From: Symsagittifera roscoffensis
Taxonomy: Eukaryota; Xenacoelomorpha; Acoela; Convolutidae
Assembly (NCBI RefSeq): GCF_963678635.1
Contig: NC_087068.1
Location: forward strand, 47,695,785 to 47,755,784
Direction: 5' to 3'
Length of the DNA stretch: 60,000 nucleotides
Shown here: positions 33,001-42,632 of the stretch, in pieces
Layout of the letters: every line of letters starts with the position of its first letter
How positions within the stretch are numbered: the first letter of the stretch is position 1
Notes under the pieces: generated by a model
What the model saw: only the letters and a program-made list of their open reading frames with translations
What the model was told of the DNA's origin: nothing
Database searches by the model: none
Made by a program: the position numbers and the translations under genes

Positions 33001-36000
33001 CGAGGTTATGGCCTGAATTTTCCGTTGCCTTTTCACAAGATAAATATACAGCAAACTTTTCGTTTATAAAATACATATTTCTATGGCTTTTTTTTCTCCC
33101 CCACACCCACCTGCAAATTTTCACAACTATTTTTTGTTCACATAATCTGATTGCCACAAAAATTGGCATGTATACTCGTTAGGTAATGACAAAAATACTT
33201 CTTACTTACTCTTGTAAAACCCCAGTTACACCAAAAATTTGATGCTGATATGAGGTGGGGGATTGAGGGAATGAAAAAAAGATCAAAATCGCTCCCTCAC
33301 GCGCAGTGTTATTTATAAAGTGATGTGTTTATAGAAAGTCAGAAAATTCGGGCACATCGCTTATGATACATTGTCCGAATTGGCACTTTTCAAATTTCAA
33401 ACTCATTAAAATGGATGCAGGGAAAATATTTTTCATTTCCAGCACAGAATATGACTTTTTCAGGTAAACAAAATCATCCGTTAAAATACCACAGTAAAGG
33501 TTGAATTTAATCTAAAAAAACCACCGCGCACAATTAGACCATTTTTAATTCAAAAATTGGAACAATGAAAAGGCAGCATTCTTAAGCCTGAATTAATTAT
33601 TTTTTTGTCAAAACCCCGCCAACACTAAGTTTTTTACCTTTCATTCGAAATCTGAACAATATAAACCAAACCCTTCATAAAAAACATTCGATAGCTTTTT
33701 TCTACAACCCTCCCCCAAACATTTAAATGTTAGTTTTGCAAAACTTTTTAGCTTGTCAAAATGCATTGAAAATTTGCCTGGTTAAAAAAAACACCGAATG
33801 TGGCAGATTTTTTTTTTCATAGTTTAAACAAAAATCTTTTGGCAAAACGCGGAATCTGCAAAACCAACCAAAGCGCGCTCTACGCTGAAAACCATAAAAA
33901 CGATGGCCAGAAACTCACTGAAGTTCTCCATGGACAAGAAATCCATACTCAGTAATTTGTCAAAATAGAGCCAACTTTAGCTCCGTAAACTTGTCTCTGG
34001 AACTCATCATATTATTGATTTTTTTACATTTAGGTAAAGTGGCTAATTTCAAAAACTATGAACCTGGTCTTGACGTTTAAAGCAAATAGTTTGTTAGGCA
34101 TGATTATTGTTCCGACTTTCGATACGAAAGTAACGGAATATTTGAGCTCGGGGTGGGTTTTTTTTTCTTCAGACAAAATTCGACTTTTTAACTAGCCATT
34201 TTTGACGGAATTTTTTTATATCATTCGAAAGGTATTGTTGTCCTGAGCTTATATTTGAAAACATATTTCACCTGTGATCATTCACCTGTGATAAAGTTAT
34301 GAGGGTTTAAAGGTTGCCACTTTGGCCATTTTGGCTAATTTGGGACAATTAAGGCGCGATATATTTCGCGCTAATAATGCGTAAGCGGAGATTTAATCCG
34401 TCTTAGAAATCGTTCCAAATTGGTTGAACGAAGCTTATTTGCCATAATTAATTTGTTACAAGGAACGTAATCTAACCTTTTGTACTTTTTATGGCGTGTG
34501 GGGGATAATTTTCATAAAAAATTTCAGATTTTAGAAGAAGAAAAATTTCGTTTTATCTTATTTCATTTAATTCTGATACGTTATTACTGCTCCATAAACC
34601 TTAAAAGGCAGTTGGAAGATTCAGGGCTTTGCCCTGATACAATCAGTCTTGTTTTATTTGTCTTCAAAATTTAAAGCCAAAATCTGGGTGGCAGAATATG
34701 CAAAAAGAACTGAAAGTGTTACTTGGAGTTTGCGATCCAGCATTTATTCCACTCCCACCAACTGCCATGTGGAATGGATCCCTCGAGATATTTTTCCAAA
34801 AAACCGGTCAACTCAGTTGCTCCAGCACCAATCTGTTCCAGAGCATCGTTCGAACCAGCAAACTGGAAGTAACTGAGAGCAGCTGCTTTGGGATTGCGCA
34901 CAACCAAAATTGTTTTCAACTTCTTGGCAAATATTTCCTGAAATGCGAGGTTTTTTATCAACCGGATTTTCCATCATAATAGTATTGAAACACACATTAA
35001 AATAGTTTTGATGTGTTTCTGTGGAAAAAAAAGAAACGAACTAAACCCTAAACAAATTAAATCCTTGATGAAATACCAAAGATAATGAAATTATAATTTA
35101 ACGTTCCTCACGTATAAAAAGTTAGCTCACGTCGTCCAATTCAAATGAAACTGAAAAAGTACCTGACCATTCAAATTCAAAGACCACCCATTTTATGCCA
35201 AATTTATACAGTGCTGATTTAAATTATCCGGACGAAACGAACAAAACTTGAATTTTCAAATGCGTTTTTCTCAAATTGGGTTAAGATTAGACAAAAACTG
35301 AAGAGAACAAAAGTTGCTTAGAATTTCACCAGAATTAATATGATGCCATTTTTTCTCCGAAATTCTCAACAAAAATTTTAACCCAAAAATGGGTCATTTT
35401 GGCTTTTTTCAATTAATCAAGAATTACGCTGAAACTACTTTGTTAATTGATAAAAAAATTATATCACAGGAAGCCTCTTACGCAGCTCAACAAAGTTTAA
35501 GAAGGGTTAAATTTTCAAAATTTGCGCAAATTGTTTAAAATTTATTTTTAAACAGAGATTCTGGGTTTTATATAGTAAAAATCACATTTATTGACTATCA
35601 AGTAAACTTTTTTTCATTTATACTGGTTTTTGGAGATTTAACCCATCTTAAACTTTTTTCAGCTGCGTAAGAGGCTTCCTGTGATATAATTTTCATATCA
35701 GTTAACAAAGTAGTTTCAGCGTAATTCTTGATTAATTGAAAAAAGCCAAAATGACCCATTTTTGGGTTAAAATTTTTGTTGAGAATTTCGGAGAAAAAAT
35801 GGCACCATATTAATTCTGGTGAAATTCTAAGCAACTTTTGTTCTCTTCATTTTTTGTCTAATCCTAACCCGATTTGAGAAAAACGCGTTTGAAAATTCAA
35901 GTTTTGTTCGTTTTGTCCGGATAATTTAAATCAGCACTGTATATCGTTATAATTAATGCGTGTGTGTTGTTATTAAGTAAAAAGCCCCCCCCTCCCCCCT

Positions 36001-39000
36001 ACTCCTTACTGATTTTAGATATACACAGATAGTTTTCATTTTCATGGCTGGGGAGGGGGTAGGGGAATAATTGACAAGAAAAACGCCCGACTAAGAAACG
36101 AAACTAAAGCTCTGATAGGAAAAGTCTCGTATTAAGCCATAATCTGAGTCAAAATTCCAATGAAATGTCAAAACTGTGGTGAAAGAGTAAAAAACCGTCG
36201 GCAATTAAAGCGTAAATATAACCTTTGGTGCTAATTTAGTGGGTAGATGGGTCTTTAACAACCTCGGTTTCATCGAGGAATCATTCGCCACTGCGATGCC
36301 ATCATAGTCCACACTCGAATTCCGGAACTCTACGTGGGGGAACACCTGAGTTAATGCACAAAAGTATTAATCTTTGTAATCTTAAGACTATACCATTCAT
36401 CATCATAATAATTTAATTTTTCAAGTACGGGATATAAAATTAAGGACATGCAAAAAGTATACGGACTTTTACAACGAAGAGACTCAATTCTCCCAAAACA
36501 TAAAAAAAAACTCGGTTATCAAAATTTTTTTACTATCGCATAAATAAATGTCCATTAATGAATGCAGATAACCCCCTAGTTTCGATTCTTCGATATAGAT
36601 CATCTTTATAAGTATACTTTTGTGCAGTTGTTAAAAAAAGGTTAAACAGAAGTCTATACCTTTTGTTTCAACATCGATTCGACTATTATATTGGATTTAC
36701 GCTTTTGTTAATAAACCCGGGTTGCCCACCATAGAAGATAATGCGCAACCATGCACATCCATGCATGATTTGCATGGAAAATGACTAATCATACGTAGCA
36801 CATACGTTGGTTTCAAAAACCCTCAAAATAGCTTTTTAACGGAGTAAAATAGTAATAAAACGGTTTCTCATCGTTATGCAAGCTGTTGGTAAAATATCAA
36901 AAATTTTCACCATGCAAATCATACGTCGCAACATATATGGTGCTAAGTATGGAAGAGATTTTTCAACATAATTTTTTTTTCTCTAGAAAACCGTAAAATA
37001 GAGGTTATTTGACAAAAATGACTGAGAAAAAGTATCTGTAGTGCAAAATACACTTTTATTTGATTTTAATTTTTTTTCTACCATGAAAACCATACGTCGC
37101 ACATAAATAGCGCTATTTATGGAAACGATGTTTCCTTACAAAAACAACTTTAATAGAGCAGGCAACAGCACATCCAAAATAATAAATATTTTTTCGTCGA
37201 ATAACATTTTTTATTTGACAATGCTTCTTAAACGTTTTATTTGCTTTAGTAATTGAGTAATTGCAGTTCATGTCGCAAAGCTTATGCTTCTCTTTCAGAT
37301 GTCGTCAAAAATAGATACCTTGAAACAGTTTTTCCATATTAGTCTTTGTTGTTCCAGTGTTTTATGATCCAACTCAACAGCTGTGCCAGATACCGGGAGA
37401 TCGTATTGATTGATATGTTTGATGTTATTATTGTACACTCTTACTAAATTAGTCGTTTTGAATTCACCCCTGCACACAAAAAAGCAACCATTTTTTGCTT
37501 TTTAAGGAGCAATTCTACAAGGTGAAGTATAAAAATCGGCCCTATTACACTTTTCCCTACATTTCAAACTTTAGCTAAACATGTTAACAAACGATGCGAG
37601 ATATGAACAAAAAAAACTGTTCAACTTTTCTGGTTTGTTCACCACGCCAAACTTCGTTGCATTATATTCATGTAACAATAATTTTTCAAAATTGTAACCC
37701 AAAGTTTCGCTTGGGGCGTGGAAAAAAGACTAGAAGTCAAATATAAGACAAATTGCCTATCTAGTCAGAATAATAATTTGAACACAGATTGCGGACACAA
37801 AACGAAAAAGACTGTAAGTCCAAAAATCAAAAGAATTCGAAAAATATAAAAAGTCTATAAAAACGAATGAAGCAAGTTGCAAAAAAAACACGCGAAAACA
37901 GCAAAAGGTAAAATTAGCAGCCGTTAACAAAATTGAAAATAACTGAGCAAAAACCAATCAGCTGAAAACAAAATAAAAAAATTTAGGCAATAAAACATAT
38001 TTAAGCTCCCCTGCCATCAAGCACATACGCACAGAAATAAAAAAAACTTGTTCTTCAAAAGACGAAAAACAAGGCCACAAAACCGATTTAGTTAAGAATG
38101 AAATGACTCTTTCCCGCTCCCCCACATTTAAAAATTTCCATTTTCTCAATTTTTTGATTATTTTATGACTGAGCGTGTAATGTTACGAAGTCTGGTATCA
38201 CCAACAAATATGGTTGTCATAGGTAGTTTCTTCATCATTCAAAATTAATTAATATTATGACAATGTAAACTTATGACAAAACTGAAATTCAAATGATTGG
38301 AAGGAGCTTCGAAACAGCCAATGAAACCTTTGAAGCCGAAAAAAATTAAGCTGACGAGCTCGCTTTCCGTTTCGAATAGGACGGAATCTATAACGCCAAA
38401 AAATAAGGTGAAAAACCTGTTAGCCATTTTGAAAAATTTTATCAAGTTTGAAAGTGACAGGTTCGGGGAAATGGAAATGATCCAAGATACATACTTTGAA
38501 CCGTGAGGCGACAATCCGTAAATGGCAATATTCGTAACAAGCAACAATTCGTAAAAACAGACAATTCTTAACAGTAGATTAAGAGTACAACAAAGATTCA
38601 CGCGCAGTATTCCTCTCGTGTCGGGCTTAAGCGAAACAGAGTCAGCGTAATCTATTTGTAAGTGCCTGTTACGAATTCCCGCATATACCGAGTTGTCGCC
38701 CATCAAGAATTGTCGCCCTAACATTTAGCTCCCTAATTATACGTCCTAATCGAAACCAATAGTTATTATGACTGAAAGCGTGATATTTCGAGGAAAGGTA
38801 TTCAGAGCAAATATGTTCGCAATAATTAGTTTTTTCATGATGCAAAAATTCTTTACAGTATAACAACGCATAACTGGTTTTGCGGTTCTTTTTCCTTCGC
38901 CCCCAAATTTTTATATTTGAAGTTACTGTTCACTTTAACCCGATTGTCATGAAAATTGACATGCAGACTAATTAGGCCATGACAAACATATTTGGTCTTC

Positions 39001-40147
39001 ATAATTAACCTTGTAAAACCACTCGTTAGACCATAAAATTCATGTTTGAGTGAGGTTAGGGGGGTGGAAAGAGCCGGTTTTGCAAACCGAAAATCACTAT
39101 TTCAGTCAAAAAAATTATCCGACACAATATTCGAAAAAATCAAAAAAAAATATCCGACAATTTGTAACGGTAGATTAAGCGGGGAATACAGCGAATTCTA
39201 CTTGCAAGTGCCTTTTTACGAATTGTCGCCCGTTACGAATTGTCGCCCGTTACGAATTGTCGCCCATTACGAATTGTCGCCCGTTACGAATTGTCACGCT
39301 GCCAATGAGCTCCTCAGTTATCCGTCCTATTCAAAAAGGATAGTTATTATAACTGAACGCGTGATGTTACGAAGTAAGGTATCAAGAACAAAGATGTTCG
39401 CAGGGCTCTTTTTCCTTTTCTCCCCACCTGCGAATTTTTACACGTAAATTTGTTGACCACTTTGTCGGATTGTTATGTACATATCAAAAATTCACATACA
39501 GACTAATAAGGCCACGAAAAACATATTTGGTCTTCATACTCAACCTCGTAAAACCACTCGTTACACTAAAAAAATGAAGCTCATGTGAGGTGGGGTGGAA
39601 AGGAAAAAGAGCCGTTCGCAGTAATTAGTTTCTTCATCATGCAAAAACTCTCTACATTATGACAACATAAAATTAGTTTTTCAAAACTGAAAATCAGATT
39701 TTAGTTCAAAAAAAAAACTATACAAAATATGCAAAAAATTCAAAAGAAAATATCCGAAAGTTCTTGAAAGTAGGTTAAGGGGTTATACTGATTCACGCAC
39801 AGTTTTCCTCTCGTACCGGATTAAAGAAAAGCGAAGCCAGCGCACTCTACTGACCAGAGCCATCAATTAAGCATTCATTAGTCTGGTAAAAATTTGCAAT
39901 TGTACTAATTAGTTGACATGCTTGATTGAGGGGTAGTAAAGAGCCAAGGGTTTCATATGAAAGCAACATCATAACATTAGACAAACTATGATTTCGCTAC
40001 CTGGTACAGTTTGAACGTTTCTTCTTTCAGAGTGTGAATGCCATAAACCATTCCAATGAGGATATTCTGAGTCCAAGTGGTGCCCGATCGAGGGTAGGTG
40101 GCCAGGAAGATGTCGTCATCTCGACAGTTGAGCTGTTGGGCATCTTG
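26905..40147 (-). CDS. Cytosolic sulfotransferase (SULT-like), five exons
   Basis: Minus-strand exons 40147-40001, 36345-36223, 34937-34723, 27865-27682 and 27030-26905 join with phases 0, 0, 2 and 0 and canonical GT/AG borders, giving about 264 residues plus a missing N-terminus (family length about 280-300). Family motifs are all present in order: the 5'-phosphosulfate loop TYPRSGTTW, the catalytic His in LLKTHLP, the 3'-phosphate site VRNPKAAALSYF, then YEDV and a C-terminal NKGQAERWKEHL. Such enzymes move sulfate from PAPS to hydroxyl or amine groups of small molecules in the cytosol. The final GxxGxxK-type loop is altered (KGQAERWK instead of KGxxGDWK), which could affect PAPS binding. 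Introns of 0.65-6.9 kb are filled with repeats. Substrate unknown. Confidence 0.85.
27400..27450 (+). repeat. Terminus of the hairpin-ended repeat family
   Basis: GGGCAGTCGCAATAATCAGG, GCTTTGCACTGATA and GCGAGCAGACTTGTTCC match the terminal motif; only the end is recognisable. A (CA)n tract follows at about 27596-27612. Confidence 0.5.
27682..27865 (-). CDS. Sulfotransferase exon with YEDV block
   Basis: Acceptor TTTATTTAG, donor GTGAAG. It reads EHPDSHLIIHYEDVIDRFEE, TVRRIEKFLDLQAMSDDDV and TSLNSVKDRMENNRPI, the helical segment of SULT enzymes that normally reads LFL.YEDM..D....V..I..FL. Start phase 2, end phase 0. Confidence 0.85.
28440..28915 (+). repeat. Hairpin-ended repeat family copy
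   Basis: Matches the family arms (AAATTGAGGC block, TAGCGTGTGGGAGGA) and ends in CATTCAGGGCTTTGTCTTGA and CATGCAGTCTTGTTTTC. It is joined directly to the 1.6-kb tandem duplication. Confidence 0.6.
28866..32065 (+). repeat. 1.6-kb tandem duplication (two copies, period ~1599 bp)
   Basis: 28866-30465 and 30466-32065 are nearly identical, including long exact blocks (for example GCGTCAAACTGGCGGCGTCC in both). Each unit begins and ends at the CAGGGC-type terminal motif, and a third motif closes the array at 32066-32107. Each unit also contains inverted family arms around TTGCCTCAATTCAA and GAATTGAATTGAGGC. Small open frames inside are shadows with no domain. The array lies in a sulfotransferase intron. 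Confidence 0.85.
32108..33084. other. AT-rich intron with scattered AATCGATTAT/AATCCATTAT motifs
   Basis: Short palindromic motifs like those of the 7.2-8.2 kb element recur at about 32145, 32237, 32700 and 32835, without visible ends. Nothing coding. Confidence 0.4.
33085..33282 (+). mobile_element. MITE family A, degenerate copy
   Basis: GGCTTTTTTTTCTCCCCCAC, CACCTGCAAATTTTCACA, then TTGCCACAAAAATTGGCATG and AGGTGGGGGATTGAGGG match family A in order. Ends eroded and no target duplication seen. Confidence 0.55.
33283..34109. other. Intron sequence, nothing recognised
   Basis: AT-rich; no repeat copy or coding frame that I can support. Confidence 0.5.
34110..34655 (+). repeat. Hairpin-ended repeat family, best-preserved single arm
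   Basis: About 540 bp from ACGGAATATTTGAGCTCGGG through GCGTAAGCGGAGATTTAATC and TTTTTATGGCGTGTGGGGGA to CAGGGCTTTGCCCTGATACA and ATCAGTCTTGTTT. It abuts the next sulfotransferase exon within 70 bp. Confidence 0.7.
34723..34937 (-). CDS. Sulfotransferase exon with 3'-phosphate-binding site
   Basis: Acceptor CGCATTTCAG, donor GTAACA. It reads EIFAKKLKTILVVRNPKAAA, LSYFQF and FLEKYLEGSIPHGSWWEW. RNPK...SYF holds the Arg and Ser that bind the 3'-phosphate of PAPS; GSWWEW matches the family GSWFDH block. Start phase 0, end phase 2. Confidence 0.9.
35209..35939. mobile_element. Tc1/mariner-like foldback element with TA target duplication
   Basis: It has two inverted arms of about 307 bp (35209-35515 and 35633-35939) around a ~117-bp spacer. 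The ends are CAGTGCTGATTTAAATTATC and its complement, each flanked by TA (35207-35208 and 35940-35941). CAGTGCTG ends with TA duplication are typical of Tc1-family elements. No transposase; open frames in the arms are mirror-image shadows. Long arms could form a hairpin in intronic RNA. Confidence 0.8.
36223..36345 (-). CDS. Sulfotransferase exon with catalytic histidine
   Basis: Acceptor CTCAG, donor GTTATA. 41 codons: VFPHVEFRNSSVDYDGIAVA, then SMKPRLLKTHLPTKLAPK. The KTHLP block carries the catalytic His of SULT enzymes. Phase 0 at both ends. Confidence 0.85.
36346..38104. other. Sulfotransferase intron; weak repeats, nothing coding supported
   Basis: A block around CATACGTCGCA recurs at about 36790, 36920 and 37085, suggesting a decayed ~150-bp tandem repeat. 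A 60-residue minus frame at 37295-37477 (ending PVSGTAVELDHKTLEQQRL) has no firm match. Confidence 0.4.
38105..38319 (+). mobile_element. MITE-like family C, copy C1
   Basis: It begins GACTCTTTCCCGCTCCCCCA and ends GGAAGGAGCTTCGAAACAGC. The internal TATGACTGAGCGTGTAATGT and TAGTTTCTTCATCATTCAAA blocks recur in C2 (43416-43622) and in the two copies split by MITE A at 38.7-39.7 kb. Confidence 0.55.
38884..39075 (+). mobile_element. MITE family A, copy A2
   Basis: 192 bp. Starts GGTTCTTTTTCCTTCGCCCC, ends GGTGGAAAGAGCC, flanked by the 8-bp duplication GGTTTTGC (38876-38883 and 39076-39083). Confidence 0.85.
39216..39300. repeat. 17-bp minisatellite, five units
   Basis: Unit TTACGAATTGTCGCCCG repeated head to tail five times with few changes. 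No spacers, so not a CRISPR. Confidence 0.9.
39404..39613 (+). mobile_element. MITE family A, copy A3
   Basis: 210 bp with GGCTCTTTTTCC / GGAAAAAGAGCC ends and the 8-bp duplication GTTCGCAG (39396-39403 and 39614-39621). Confidence 0.9.
40001..40147 (-). CDS. Sulfotransferase exon with PAPS 5'-phosphosulfate loop
   Basis: 49 codons: QDAQQLNCRDDDIFLATYPR, SGTTWTQNILIGMVYGIHTL, KEETFKLYQ, then donor GTAGCG. TYPRSGTTW is the 5'-PSB loop. The acceptor is either at 40144 (TTTCAAG) or 40156 (TTAAAAAG); both give phase 1, so the exact start within 40143-40155 is open. Confidence 0.9.
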
Positions 40148-40300
40148 AAAGGACGCTTTTTAAGAAATTGAGTTTATGGCTTTGTGAGTTTTAATTGTTT
40201 ACCTCTCTTTGCTTTTTTTTTGCTGAAAGAGCATTTTCCAAAGCATCGCGTCGTTAAATTAACTTTGAATGTTATATTTCAGGTCTTAGTAACCAAAAGG

Positions 40301-40723
40301 GGCTCTTTTTCCTCCCCACCCCCACCTTACATAAGCATCGATTTTATGGTGTAACGCGTGGTTTTACAAGGTTGATTATGAAGACCGAATATGTTTGTCA
40401 TGTCCTAATCAGTTCGTGTGCCAAATTTTGGGCTCTTTTTCCTTTCCCAACCCCCCCCCCCCCACCTCACACGAGCTTCAATATATTAGTGTAACGAGTG
40501 GTTTTACGAGGTTGAGTATGAAGACCAAATATGTTTTTTGTGGCCTTATTAGTCTGTATGTAAATTTTCATAACAATCGGACAATGTGGTCAACAAATTT
40601 ACATGTAAAAATTTGCAGGTGGGGGGAAAAGGAAAAAGAGCCAAATTTTGTAACAATCCGACAATTTGAACAGAAAAATGACTCTAAAAATTTTGCAGGT
40701 GGGGGGGAAAAGGAAAAAGAGCC
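40301..40723 (-). mobile_element. MITE family A, copy A4 (outer, carries A5)
   Basis: Ends GGCTCTTTTTCCTCCCCACC and GGAAAAAGAGCC; 8-bp duplication CCAAAAGG (40293-40300 and 40724-40731). Interrupted at 40431-40642 by copy A5; without it and one duplication it would be about 203 bp. Confidence 0.9.
40431..40642 (-). mobile_element. MITE family A, copy A5 (nested in A4)
   Basis: 212 bp, 8-bp duplication AAATTTTG (40423-40430 and 40643-40650) made from A4 sequence. Contains a C13-14 run near its start. Confidence 0.92.
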
Positions 40724-40901
40724 CCAAAAGGGTTATTTTCCATTTTCCCCAAAAATTTCAAACTTTCCATTTTCTCAACTGAACGCGTGATGTTACACTG
40801 AATTTCCCATTATAGATACCCTCAACTAACATAAGCATCAGTTTTGTGGCGTAAGGAGAGATGTTACAAGTTGGTCATGGCCTTAATCCGCAAACCAATT
40901 T

Positions 40902-41383
40902 GGCTCTTTTTCCTTCCCCCACCTGCAATTTTTATAATTAAAATTACTGTTTGCATTGTTGTTGTTGTTGCGAATTTTCAGTAGGATACTGATGGGATGA
41001 TATCCCCAAAGTTCTCAAAATTTTGTCCAGTTATTTCGGCACATGTTGCAGTCGCAGAAGAGGACCCATGTGCACTTGTTTTGTTCTGAGAATTGATCGT
41101 CGAAAAACTTCCACATCATCTGTATCAATCTTCGCTTTAAGCCTCGCATTTCTCGAAATTCAATTTTCTGATTTAGTCGGTTTATTAGACGGCACGTCCT
41201 GAATGTATACTCTCCTCTAGCTTTTTCAGTTCTGGTCTTGATTGTCCGATTGTCATGAAAATTGACATGCGAATAAATAAGGCCCTGACAAACATATTTG
41301 GTTTAATTATTAACCTTGTAAAATCACTCGTTAGACCATAAAATTGATGCTCATGTGAGGTGGGGGGAAAAGGAAAAAGAGCC
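40902..41383 (+). mobile_element. MITE family A, copy A6, carrying an internal insertion
   Basis: Ends GGCTCTTTTTCC / GGAAAAAGAGCC; 8-bp duplication ACCAATTT (40894-40901 and 41384-41391). Expanded to 482 bp by foreign DNA at about 40962-41240. Confidence 0.9.
40962..41240 (-). mobile_element. Retroposon-like insertion inside MITE A6 with (GTT)n end
   Basis: The insert begins TGTTGTTGTTGTTGCG, equivalent to an (AAC)n tail on the minus strand, and is bounded by ATTGT on each side. The minus strand reads a short frame REMRGLKRRLIQMMWKFFDD with cysteines (CTWVLFCDCNMC). It could be a SINE or the 3' tail of a non-LTR element; identity unknown. Confidence 0.5.
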
Positions 41384-41479
41384 ACCAATTTTTGTAAGCA
41401 TCGGAAATGTGTACAGTTGTAAACAACAGAAAAATTGCTCCTAAAAATTCGCTAGGAGGAATCAACTCGTTTAGTTATG

Positions 41480-41910
41480 GGTTCTTTTCCAGTTTCCCAC
41501 CCCCTGTTAAAATTACAAAACTAGGCGGCTCAAAATTGTTCACACGGCATTTTGTATGGAAAAAAATGTTGTCATAATTTGGGCTCTTTTTCCTTTTTCC
41601 CCCCACCTCACTCAAACATGAATTTTATGGTCTAACGAGTGGTTTTACAAGGTTAATTATGAAGACCAAATATGCTTGTTTGGTATGGCCTAATTAGTCT
41701 GCATGTCAATTTTTACGACAATCGGACAAAGTGAACATTAACTTCAAATATAAAAATTTGCAGGCGGGGGAAAAAGGAAACAGAGCCATAATTTGTACAC
41801 CTGTTCATACCGACACGTTTTGATGCGGTTTATAACCTGAAAGTTATTTTAAATAGACTTTCACGCAATGAATTTCAGAAAAAACCAAAGGGGGGAACTG
41901 GAAAAGAGCC
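41480..41910 (+). mobile_element. MITE family B, copy B1 (carries A7)
   Basis: Ends GGTTCTTTTCCAGTTTCCCA and GGGGGGAACTGGAAAAGAGC; flanks TAGTTATG and CAATTATG agree at 6 of 8 positions. Split by A7 at 41582-41787. The terminal pattern resembles family A but the interior differs. Confidence 0.75.
41582..41787 (-). mobile_element. MITE family A, copy A7 (nested in B1)
   Basis: 206 bp, 8-bp duplication ATAATTTG (41574-41581 and 41788-41795). Confidence 0.92.
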
Positions 41911-42146
41911 CAATTATGCAAGTGAATGATGCTATTATTGCGCTTTTTTTATTTATTTTGTGTGACAGATACATCAGTTTGTTTACTGACTGACCTATCA
42001 CTCAAAAATGCGGTTTTGAATTTTTGCCGGATATTTCTAGTCAGCACTGTAGAGCATAAAGACTGATGTCTGAATTTTGAAAATGTTCACCCGAAAATGT
42101 TCACTCGCAGCAAAAACAATAATTAACTTTAAACATTTGAAACCTT

Positions 42147-42346
42147 GGCTCTTTTTCCTTTTCCCCCCACCTGCAAATTTTTATATTTAAAGTTAATGTT
42201 CGCTTCTTCCGATTGTCATGAAAATTGACAAGAAGACTAATTAGGCCATGACAAACATATTTGGTCTTCATAATTAACCTTGTAAAACCACTCGTTAGAG
42301 CATAAAATTCATGTTTGAGTGAGGTGGGGGAAAAGGAAAAAGAGTC
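42147..42346 (+). mobile_element. MITE family A, copy A8
   Basis: 200 bp, 8-bp duplication GAAACCTT (42139-42146 and 42347-42354). Confidence 0.92.
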
Positions 42347-42387
42347 GAAACCTTTTTTTGAAGTTTTCCAAACTTTGAAAAATTGGA

Positions 42388-42560
42388 TCTCTTTTTTTTT
42401 CTCCCCCGCCTGCAAATTTTTACGGCCAAAAATTTTGTTCACATTGTTTAATTGTTAAAAAAAATTGACATACGGACTAATTAGGTTGTGGCAAACATAT
42501 TTGGTGTTCTTATTTAACCAATCGTTACACCATAAAATTCATGTTCGTGTGAGGTGGAGG
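42388..42560 (+). mobile_element. MITE family A, partial copy A9
   Basis: Starts GATCTCTTTTTTTTTCTCCC; the right end is lost in the G-run at 42561. No target duplication. Confidence 0.6.
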
Positions 42561-42632
42561 TGGGGGGGGGGGGGTTCATTTAGGGCTGTTATCAGGGGCG
42601 GGGGCGGGGGCGGGGCGGGGGGGGGGGGGGCG
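42561..42632. repeat. Poly-G / GGGGGC run, G-quadruplex prone
   Basis: G14 at about 42561-42574 and repeated GGGGGC units to 42630. Marks the start of family D copy D3; a similar G-run lies at 43850-43865. Confidence 0.8.

Larger units (their letters stand above)
38570..39850. repeat. ~600-bp tandem units containing family C copies
   Basis: The block GTAGATTAAG..(GATTCACGCGCAGTATTCCTC) recurs at about 38573, 39170 and 39768. Between successive blocks lies a family C copy (38710-38875 continuing at 39076; 39308-39403 continuing at 39614), each split by a MITE A. So MITE A jumped after the tandem array formed. Confidence 0.6.

Noticed and set aside
35598-35834. 78-residue minus-strand frame
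   Set aside because: Lies on one arm of the Tc1-like foldback; mirrored stretches occur in the other arm and no transposase motif is present.
37295-37477. Possible piggyBac-type transposase fragment (VRVYNNNIKHINQYDL)
   Set aside because: Only a weak resemblance to a YN..MGGVD block; no other domain piece nearby.
39216-39300. Five short direct repeats, CRISPR-like at first sight
   Set aside because: Units are head to tail with no spacers, in an animal genome; this is a minisatellite.
39046-42442. Several 60-130-residue frames ending in GEKEKEP or starting with KEKEP-type peptides
   Set aside because: They are translations of the MITE A inverted ends (AAAAGGAAAAAGAGCC) and recur with every copy; not genes.
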